A stretch of DNA of 12,685 nt from Sphingomonadales bacterium (GTDB lineage Bacteria; Bacteroidota; Bacteroidia; UBA7662). Position 1 is the first letter of the stretch. Every line of letters starts with the position of its first letter. Positions 8,038-12,685 of this stretch are shown one piece after another. The notes under the pieces are model-generated. The model was not told where the DNA came from. It saw only the letters and a program-made list of their open reading frames with translations, and searched no databases. The translations under genes were made by a program, and so were the position numbers. The stretch lies in assembly GCA_016872225.1 (NCBI GenBank), contig VHAW01000041.1:1-12685 (forward strand), given 5' to 3'.

Positions 8038-8044
8038 CACAAAT

Positions 8045-8052
8045 CAAAGATA
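8045..8052 (-). promoter_or_regulatory. Putative -7 promoter element of tetR-paa operon
   Basis: TATCTTTG on the minus strand is an exact TAnnTTTG. It overlaps one end of the 26-bp palindrome at 8049-8074, so a bound repressor would block it. It ends four bases before the GTG-ATG at 8040-8035, implying either a leaderless mRNA or a start at the later Met codon near 8004. No good -33 TTG is visible; that region is filled by the palindrome. Confidence 0.5.
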
Positions 8053-8074
8053 CGAACGAACGATCGTTAGTATC
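8049..8074. promoter_or_regulatory. TetR-type operator palindrome (PaaR-like)
   Basis: A 26-bp imperfect palindrome has 22 of 26 positions symmetrical about the central CG at 8061-8062. The outer arms are GATAC and GTATC and the inner arms are AACGA and TCGTT. Inside it, 8057-8070 reads CGAACGATCGTTAG. As I recall, this fits the CNAACGNNCGTTNG site described for the TetR-family PaaR of Thermus. It sits directly upstream of the tetR start and overlaps the tetR -7 element, the usual arrangement for an autoregulated repressor. The binding protein is inferred. Confidence 0.65.
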
Positions 8075-8151
8075 GCCTTTGGAACAAATATTTTTACAAA
8101 ATTCTATCGTTGCAGGGTTGCCAAACAAATTTTCAAGGATATTAAACTACG

Positions 8152-8172
8152 GTATAGGAGCCCTACCTATAC
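8152..8172. repeat. Inverted repeat GTATAGG / CCTATAC
   Basis: A perfect 7-bp inverted repeat (8152-8158 and 8166-8172) has a 7-base spacer. A shorter alternative pairing, TAGG (8155-8158) with CCTA (8162-8165), is nested inside it because CCTA is duplicated. It lies 21 bases upstream of the -7 element at 8194, about where a regulator or the -33 contact of that promoter would sit. It could be an operator; a chance occurrence cannot be excluded. Confidence 0.4.
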
Positions 8173-8193
8173 TTCTCCAAGGGTCAAGACCTG

Positions 8194-8201
8194 TACTTTT
8201 G
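8194..8201 (+). promoter_or_regulatory. Putative -7 promoter element of the beta-helix lipoprotein gene
   Basis: TACTTTTG is an exact TAnnTTTG match on the plus strand. It lies 66 bases upstream of the TTG start at 8268 and argues against the far-upstream ATG at 8079, which would precede the promoter. The -33 region shows only TTC at a suitable distance. Confidence 0.45.
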
Positions 8202-8213
8202 CGGTCACCACAG

Positions 8214-8235
8214 CATTTTGGCCCGTGCCAAAATG
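8214..8235 (+). repeat. Perfect 9-bp hairpin in the leader of the lipoprotein gene
   Basis: CATTTTGGC (8214-8222) and GCCAAAATG (8227-8235) are exact complements around a CCGT loop. From the predicted promoter the hairpin would begin only about 8-10 bases into the transcript. No T-run follows, so it is not a classical terminator. The 3' arm ends in an ATG that opens a three-codon frame (Met-Asn-Ser-stop, 8233-8244), out of frame with the lipoprotein. It may be an mRNA 5' stabiliser, a translation-control hairpin, or a DNA dyad bound by a regulator. Confidence 0.55.
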
Positions 8236-8267
8236 AATTCATAACCAAAATAGCGTCTTTTTCCGGT

Positions 8268-9677
8268 TTGAAGTCCCGAATTCTGCAAATTGGCCTGATA
8301 AGCCTGATCCTTTGGGCGACTTTGGTCGGCTACGGATGCCACCCGGATCGCTTCGTAGGCGGTATGAACGTGGACCTGCGCTACGAAACCGATACCCTGC
8401 TTTTTGACACGGTTCTGGTTCAAGCCTCCTCTATTACCCGGCGTTTCAAGGTGTACAACCCCACGGGAACGGATTTGCTGATCGACCAGATCTTTCTAGG
8501 CTCCACCATGGCCCCCACCCCAGGTGGCAGACCCTCAGGATTCAGGCTCAATATCAACGGCCTCGCCGCCAACCGTGTGAGCGGTTTACGCCTTGCTGCC
8601 AACGATAGCTTGTACGTTTTTGCGGAGGTGACCGTGGACCCCAACGATATCCTAACTCCTTTCCTAGTCACCGATTCGGTATTTTTCGTGACCGGTAACC
8701 GAACCGGTAAGGTGATGCTAACCGCCTACGGTCAGAATGCACGATTCTACAAAGATTCCATCATCAGCACCTCGGTTTGGACCAACGACAAGCCTGTGGT
8801 GATTTACAATTCCATTCTTGTGGATTCACTGGCGACCCTTTGGATTCAGCCAGGGACCAAAATTTATTTCAATGCAGGGTCCACCCTCTATGTCCTCGGA
8901 ACGCTTAGGGCTCAGGGTACCGCCGAATCACCTATCGAAATGCGTGGCGATCGATTAGACCCTTTCTACAGGGACCTTGCAGGGGCTTGGAACGGAATTC
9001 ATTTTCTTCGCGGCTCGTTCAACCATTTCATGCGCCATGTTGTTCTGCGCAACGGTTCCGTGGGGATTCGGGTAGACTCCCTGCCTGTCAACGGATTAGG
9101 GCCCAATCTTCGACTTGAAAGCGTATGGGTTGATCATTTTGCGCAGGCCGGTATTTTTGGTAACACCGCCCATATCGAAGGTGATAATGTTCTAGTGAGC
9201 AATTGTGGTTTGTTTAATTTTCTCGGCGATTACGGCGGGATCTACCGGTTCAGGCACAGCACGTTTGTGCACCTGAATTCTGAATTTCCACGATCCTACC
9301 CACTCTTTGTTTTGACCAATCGGAATTTGGGACAACCTCCGCGCCCCAACCATGCCCAGTTGGACTTGTTCAATTGCATCCTATGGGGAAGCACCGATGA
9401 AGAGTTGGTCTTGGACTCCACGGGCCTTGGAACCACGACGTACAACCTAAGGCACAGCATCCTTCGAAGCCTGCGAGGTTGGCGTGGCCAAAACCTTCTA
9501 TACGGAAATCCCAAATTCAAAAATCCATACGAACGGCATTATGCCATCGACACCTTAAGTCCTGCATTCCGCGCAGGGGAAGACCTAAGGGCGACTTACC
9601 CTGCCCTGCAATGGGATCTTCAAGGCAGGATGCGTGCAGCCTTACCCACTTTAGGCTGCCTTGAACGCATCGAATAA
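8268..9677 (+). CDS. Uncharacterised lipoprotein with right-handed beta-helix fold
   Basis: I do not recognise a characterised homologue. The best start is TTG at 8268. It gives a 24-residue signal (basic MKSR, hydrophobic ILQIGLISLILWATLV, then GYGC with Cys24 as the lipidation site) and 469 aa. It is the only usual start codon in frame between the predicted promoter and the signal peptide. An ATG at 8079 is in frame but lies upstream of the -7 element and translates to unconvincing sequence. After the signal, residues about 30-155 look like an all-beta domain (ITRRFKVYNPTGTDLLI, EVTVDPNDI). Residues about 170-420 show the short repeating strands of a parallel beta-helix (IYFNAGSTLYVLGTLRAQGT, LRNGSVGIRVDS, FRHSTFVHLNS, FNCILWGS). 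The end (LSPAFRAGEDLR, then GRMRAALPTLGCLE) resembles the closing motif of polymorphic-outer-membrane-type beta-helix proteins (SPAIDAG, then PDIGAYE). Location should be the outer membrane. Function is unknown: polysaccharide binding or a structural role are possibilities. It is divergent from tetR-paa. Confidence 0.8.
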   Translation: MKSRILQIGLISLILWATLVGYGCHPDRFVGGMNVDLRYETDTLLFDTVLVQASSITRRFKVYNPTGTDLLIDQIFLGSTMAPTPGGRPSGFRLNINGLAANRVSGLRLAANDSLYVFAEVTVDPNDILTPFLVTDSVFFVTGNRTGKVMLTAYGQNARFYKDSIISTSVWTNDKPVVIYNSILVDSLATLWIQPGTKIYFNAGSTLYVLGTLRAQGTAESPIEMRGDRLDPFYRDLAGAWNGIHFLRGSFNHFMRHVVLRNGSVGIRVDSLPVNGLGPNLRLESVWVDHFAQAGIFGNTAHIEGDNVLVSNCGLFNFLGDYGGIYRFRHSTFVHLNSEFPRSYPLFVLTNRNLGQPPRPNHAQLDLFNCILWGSTDEELVLDSTGLGTTTYNLRHSILRSLRGWRGQNLLYGNPKFKNPYERHYAIDTLSPAFRAGEDLRATYPALQWDLQGRMRAALPTLGCLERIE

Positions 9678-9737
9678 AGCTTTCCAAAGGCCAATAGTTT
9701 TGAACAACTTGCTGCAAGGCAAGACCCTTCGGGATGG

Positions 9738-9745
9738 TATCTTTG
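9738..9745 (+). promoter_or_regulatory. Putative -7 promoter element of the universal stress protein gene
   Basis: TATCTTTG is an exact TAnnTTTG, 52 bases upstream of the ATG at 9798. A TTG at 9709-9711 lies 26 bases upstream, slightly too far for a standard -33. The 120-base gap 9678-9797 otherwise holds only a weak dyad (CTTGC at 9708-9712 with GCAAG at 9719-9723) without a T-run. Confidence 0.45.
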
Positions 9746-9797
9746 AACTTAATTTATTCATTACCTTTTTCATTTAAATACCTTCCACCGACCCTAT

Positions 9798-10646
9798 ATG
9801 ATTCTTGTTCCCTACGATTTCACCCCGCCTTGCGACTGTGCAATTCAGCATGCCACCCTCATTGCTCGCAAAGGCAACCATTCCATCCAATTGCTTCATG
9901 TCGTGAATTCAGACAGCAAATCCTTGATGCGTCGGGACAAAATCAGCCTCAAGGATCTCAACGAGCGAATGATGGGCCTGGCCGCAAGGGTTCAAAAAGA
10001 ATCCGGCATTGAAACCGGCTATGAAATGATCACCGGTTCCATCTTCACCACCATCCCTGAATACGCGGTAGAATCCAAAGCCAAGCTGGTTATCATCGGA
10101 ACCAGTGGCATCGTAGGATTGCAGCATTTGTTTGGATCCAACGTGATGAAAATTGCCGAAAAATCCGTAGTTCCAGACATTATCGTTCAAGAAAGGCCGC
10201 TAAGAACTCACGGCTACAAGACCATCGTGATGCCCATGGATGCCGGCAAGGAGTCCAAACAAAAGACCTTCCAAACAGCAGCCTTGGCCAAAATCTTCGA
10301 TGGAACCGTCCATATTTTCGCCGCTCACGAAACCGATGAATTCCTGAAAAATACAGTTGATAACAATATTCATTTTGCAACCAGGCACTTGGATGCCCAA
10401 GGAATTTCCTATCAGATTGCCTATGAAAGTGAAGACGGGAAGCGCTATGTGGACCAAATCATTCAGTACGCCATCAAGGTGGAGGCTGACTTGCTTACCA
10501 TCATGACCGGTGACCACCGCGGCCTGCTGGATATCATCTCCGCCTCGGAGACTGAAGGGGAACACATCGTGAACAACCAAGCACAAATTCCGGTAATGTG
10601 CATAGACCCACAGAACGCCCTCTATGGGTCGGTCTTCACCTATTAA
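9798..10646 (+). CDS. Tandem-domain universal stress protein (UspA family)
   Basis: The protein is 282 aa with two USP domains. Domain 1 (about 1-134) starts MILVPYDFTPPCDCAIQHA and ends with the nucleotide-binding loop GTSGIVGLQHLFGSN followed by VPDIIV. Domain 2 (about 140-276) starts YKTIVMPMDAGKESKQK and ends GEHIVNNQAQIPVMCI, where the glycine-rich ATP loop is absent. Tandem USPs with one intact and one degenerate loop are common in Bacteroidota. They are cytoplasmic, bind ATP or AMP, and are linked to stress or growth-arrest responses, but precise functions are mostly unknown. It has its own promoter-like element and leads a same-strand run, 35 bases ahead of the HAD-like gene. Whether the stress protein and the translation genes share an mRNA is uncertain. 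Confidence 0.92.
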   Translation: MILVPYDFTPPCDCAIQHATLIARKGNHSIQLLHVVNSDSKSLMRRDKISLKDLNERMMGLAARVQKESGIETGYEMITGSIFTTIPEYAVESKAKLVIIGTSGIVGLQHLFGSNVMKIAEKSVVPDIIVQERPLRTHGYKTIVMPMDAGKESKQKTFQTAALAKIFDGTVHIFAAHETDEFLKNTVDNNIHFATRHLDAQGISYQIAYESEDGKRYVDQIIQYAIKVEADLLTIMTGDHRGLLDIISASETEGEHIVNNQAQIPVMCIDPQNALYGSVFTY

Positions 10647-10681
10647 ATCGTCAACGACCTCAGCCTTTCTAATTCCGCCCT

Positions 10682-11149
10682 ATGCAAGGTGTCATCAACG
10701 AAAAATCCAAAACCATAGCGGTTGATTTCGACGGCACGGTGGTGGAGCACGCCTATCCGGCCATCGGCCGTGAAATGCTTTTTGCCTTTGCAACCCTCAA
10801 ACGCCTGCAGGAAAAAGGGCATAAATTGATTCTTTGGAGCATACGGGAAGGCCAAACGTTGCAGGAAGCGGTGGATTTCTGCAAAGCGAATGGCGTGGAT
10901 TTCTATGCCGTGAACGCCAATTTTCCAGGCGAGATTCTGGAGCCGGGGGTGAGTGCACGCAAGATCCATGCCGATATTTTCATTGATGATCGCAATGTGG
11001 GTGGATTCCGAGGGTGGAGTGAAGTTTATCAAATGTTGCATCCTGAGGACGGTCCTTTTTTTCACAAACTCGAAAACGAAAAAGCCCACTTTAATTACCG
11101 GGAGGCTCACAAAAAGAAAGGCTCTTGGGCTAGAATTTTCGGGAAATAA
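10682..11149 (+). CDS. Small HAD-fold hydrolase-like protein
   Basis: The 155 aa contain the haloacid dehalogenase motifs: motif I DFDGT at residues 15-19 (Asp15 nucleophile, Asp17 acid/base), a motif II candidate Ser53 in LILWSIREG, Lys94 as a motif III candidate, and the metal-binding acidic motif IV IDDRN (Asp102, Asp103). The small size and lack of a large cap resemble the minimal HAD proteins of Bacteroides such as BT0820. Phosphatase activity is likely but the substrate cannot be read from the sequence. The C-terminus is basic (HKKKGSWARIFGK). It is tightly linked to map, with only 7 bases between its stop and the next ATG, which suggests cotranscription and perhaps coupled translation. 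Confidence 0.85.
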   Translation: MQGVINEKSKTIAVDFDGTVVEHAYPAIGREMLFAFATLKRLQEKGHKLILWSIREGQTLQEAVDFCKANGVDFYAVNANFPGEILEPGVSARKIHADIFIDDRNVGGFRGWSEVYQMLHPEDGPFFHKLENEKAHFNYREAHKKKGSWARIFGK

Positions 11150-11156
11150 GGTCCCG

Positions 11157-11942
11157 ATGATCCACCTCAAAAATTCCGAAGAGATTGAATGCTGTCGCCT
11201 CGCGGCTGACCTGGTTAGCAGCACCTTAGGGATCCTAGCCCCCTATGTAAAGCCCGGCATCACTCCGCTTGAGCTAGATCGTATCGCGGAAATTTATATC
11301 CGGGATATGGGAGGAATTCCCGCTTTCAAAGGACTGTATGGATTTCCTAACACCTTATGTATTTCGCCCAATGACCAGGTGGTGCACGGTATCCCAAACA
11401 ACCAAGAACTGTGTGATGGCGACATCGTCTCCATTGATTGCGGGGTTAAATTGCACGACTTCCTAGGGGATCAGGCCTTCACCTTTGCGGTAGGTTCTGT
11501 TTCCGAAAGCACCACCCGTTTATTACGCATCACCCGCGAATGCCTCGACCTCGGAATCGCCCAAGCCAAATCTGGAAACCGTATCGGTGATATTAGTCAT
11601 GCTATTCAACAACATGCAGAATCTGCCGGGTACGGGGTGGTCCGCGAACTGGTCGGACATGGCCTTGGCCGACAACTTCACGAAAAACCGGAAATCCCTA
11701 ACTACGGAAAGAAAGGTCACGGTATTCGCCTTGCGGATGGAATGGTACTTGCGATCGAGCCTATGATCAACGCCGGAACCAAATCCATACGCCATGAGCA
11801 GGATGGCTGGACGGTTCGCACCGCAGATGGGTCTCTCTCAGCGCATTATGAACACAATATCGTCTTGATTAACGGCCAATGCACGGTACTCACTACGTTC
11901 CGATATGTGGACGAAGCTTTGCGAAGTTCTAAGCAGAAGTAA
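11157..11942 (+). CDS. map: Type I methionine aminopeptidase
   Basis: Removes the initiator methionine from nascent proteins in the cytoplasm. All five metal ligands of the pita-bread fold are present: Asp94 (SIDCG), Asp105 (GDQAFTF), His168 (GHGLG), Glu201 (LAIEPM) and Glu232 (HYEHNI). Each is three residues before its E. coli counterpart (97, 108, 171, 204, 235). The conserved His77 and His175 are also present. The 261 aa are normal for the short bacterial type I enzyme without an N-terminal zinc extension. I start at the ATG at 11157, just after the HAD-like gene. The frame is open further upstream to 10953, but that part overlaps the HAD gene and is not MAP-like. yebC follows 26 bases downstream. 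Confidence 0.97.
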   Translation: MIHLKNSEEIECCRLAADLVSSTLGILAPYVKPGITPLELDRIAEIYIRDMGGIPAFKGLYGFPNTLCISPNDQVVHGIPNNQELCDGDIVSIDCGVKLHDFLGDQAFTFAVGSVSESTTRLLRITRECLDLGIAQAKSGNRIGDISHAIQQHAESAGYGVVRELVGHGLGRQLHEKPEIPNYGKKGHGIRLADGMVLAIEPMINAGTKSIRHEQDGWTVRTADGSLSAHYEHNIVLINGQCTVLTTFRYVDEALRSSKQK

Positions 11943-11968
11943 ATTCGCGGCGAGATTTCACCTTCACC

Positions 11969-12676
11969 ATGGGAAGAGCCTTTGAATACCGAAAAGCCCG
12001 CAAGTTTGCGCGCTGGGACAAAATGTCCAAAACCTTTACCCGCATCGGCCGCGAAATTGCGATGTCGGTCAAGGCCGGTGGGCCTGAACCTGAGAGTAAT
12101 ACCCGCCTACGCGCCGCCATTCAAAACGCCAAAGCGGCTAATATGCCCAAAGACCGGGTCGAGGCTGCGATCAAAAAGGCCTCCAACAAAGACGAAAAGG
12201 CCTACGAAGAAGTCATATATGAGGGTTATGCCCCACACGGAATTGCTGTTTTGGTCGAAACAGCTACGGACAATACGACCCGCACAGTGGCTAATGTAAG
12301 GCATATTTTCAGCAAATACGGGGGCTCCATGGGCACCTCAGGCTCCGTAGGGTTTTTGTTTGAACGCAAAGCCACTTTTCGCCTTGATCCGGGGGATAGA
12401 CCCGCCGATGAGTTGGAGCTTGAGCTTATTGATGCAGGGGCCGAAGACGTTCAAGTCGAAGACGGCGAATGGACGCTAACCGCAGCCTTTACCGACTACG
12501 GACAAGTTCAAAAATCTTTGGAAAACCTTGGTATCCAGATTATTTCCTCTGAATTAGCCTATATCCCCACCATAACCAAAAGCCTAGACGAATCCCAGGC
12601 CGAAGAGTGCATTCGCTTGATGGACATGCTCGAAGAAGACGATGATGTCCAGAATGTTTACTGCACTTTGGCTTAA
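11969..12676 (+). CDS. yebC: YebC/PmpR family protein
   Basis: YebC proteins were long listed as probable transcriptional regulators. More recent work on the family points to a ribosome-associated role in relieving stalling, notably at proline runs. The 235 aa show the family from end to end: KTFTRIGREIAMSVKAGGPE near the N-terminus, the signature NTRLRAAIQNAKAANMPKDR, then YEGYAPHGIAVLVE, NVRHIFSKYGGSMGTSGSV and an acidic C-terminus. The first residues MGRAFEYRKARKFARWDKM are the Bacteroidota form rather than the MAGHSKW start of most other phyla. It is complete, ending nine bases before the window edge. Position directly behind map agrees with a translation-related role. Confidence 0.95.
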   Translation: MGRAFEYRKARKFARWDKMSKTFTRIGREIAMSVKAGGPEPESNTRLRAAIQNAKAANMPKDRVEAAIKKASNKDEKAYEEVIYEGYAPHGIAVLVETATDNTTRTVANVRHIFSKYGGSMGTSGSVGFLFERKATFRLDPGDRPADELELELIDAGAEDVQVEDGEWTLTAAFTDYGQVQKSLENLGIQIISSELAYIPTITKSLDESQAEECIRLMDMLEEDDDVQNVYCTLA

Positions 12677-12685
12677 AAAAAATGA

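Noticed and set aside
8079..8267. In-frame ATG at 8079 as the start of the beta-helix lipoprotein
   Set aside because: It lies upstream of an exact -7 element and two inverted repeats, its translation is unlike any signal peptide, and the TTG at 8268 gives a complete lipoprotein signal.
9708..9723. CTTGC/GCAAG dyad after the lipoprotein gene as a terminator
   Set aside because: The stem is only 5 bp and no T-run follows.
10119..10142. Universal stress protein nucleotide loop with 8 rather than 9 residues before the second Gly-Ser
   Set aside because: The shorter GTxG-x8-GS form is, as I recall, usual in one Bacteroidota USP subfamily, so it is not a defect.
10953..11156. Upstream-extended map start at 10953
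   Set aside because: This part overlaps the HAD-like gene in another frame and has no MAP similarity; the ATG at 11157 restores the E. coli ligand spacing.
1..12685. Mobile elements, CRISPR arrays, tRNA or rRNA genes, defence or toxin systems
   Set aside because: No transposase, spaced repeats, attachment sites or RNA gene signatures were seen; all long frames belong to chromosomal metabolic or housekeeping families, apart from one unassigned lipoprotein.

Overview
The window is ordinary chromosomal DNA from a member of the Bacteroidota, probably an aerobic environmental lineage. The evidence is: several exact copies of the phylum's TAnnTTTG -7 promoter element, no clear Shine-Dalgarno sequences, two exported lipoproteins, a YebC with the Bacteroidota-type N-terminus (MGRAFEYRKARK), and protein families typical of the phylum. 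I saw no insertion sequence, phage gene, CRISPR array, tRNA or rRNA.

Layout. (1) Positions 1-1113, minus strand: scpB, followed by the GTG-initiated start of a basic protein cut by the window edge, perhaps the rRNA pseudouridine synthase that often follows scpB. (2) 1239-3326, plus strand: an M49 (dipeptidyl-peptidase III-like) zinc peptidase with a lipoprotein signal. (3) 3360-8037, minus strand: a tight operon-like run transcribed from a TetR-family regulator through paaA, paaB, paaC and paaD, and ending in an acyl-CoA dehydrogenase that also appears to have its own promoter. (4) 8038-8267: a 230-bp divergent intergenic region holding a 26-bp operator-like palindrome over the tetR promoter, a second inverted repeat, a promoter facing the other way and a strong 9-bp hairpin. 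(5) 8268-9677, plus strand: an uncharacterised beta-helix lipoprotein that seems to start at TTG. (6) 9798-12676, plus strand: tandem universal stress protein, a small HAD-fold protein, map (methionine aminopeptidase) and yebC, closely spaced.

How the genes work together. PaaA, PaaB and PaaC form the ring-1,2-phenylacetyl-CoA epoxidase, and PaaD is its accessory maturation factor. The TetR protein is the likely local repressor, relieved by an aromatic CoA intermediate, because its own promoter sits inside a palindrome resembling known PaaR sites. The reductase PaaE and the downstream enzymes (PaaG, PaaZ, PaaH, PaaJ) and the ligase PaaK are not in the window. The map-yebC end is a translation and protein-maturation housekeeping group.

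No wholly new system was found. The points most worth a second look are the dense regulatory architecture at 8041-8240, the acyl-CoA dehydrogenase in the place where paaE might be expected, and the uncharacterised lipoprotein.
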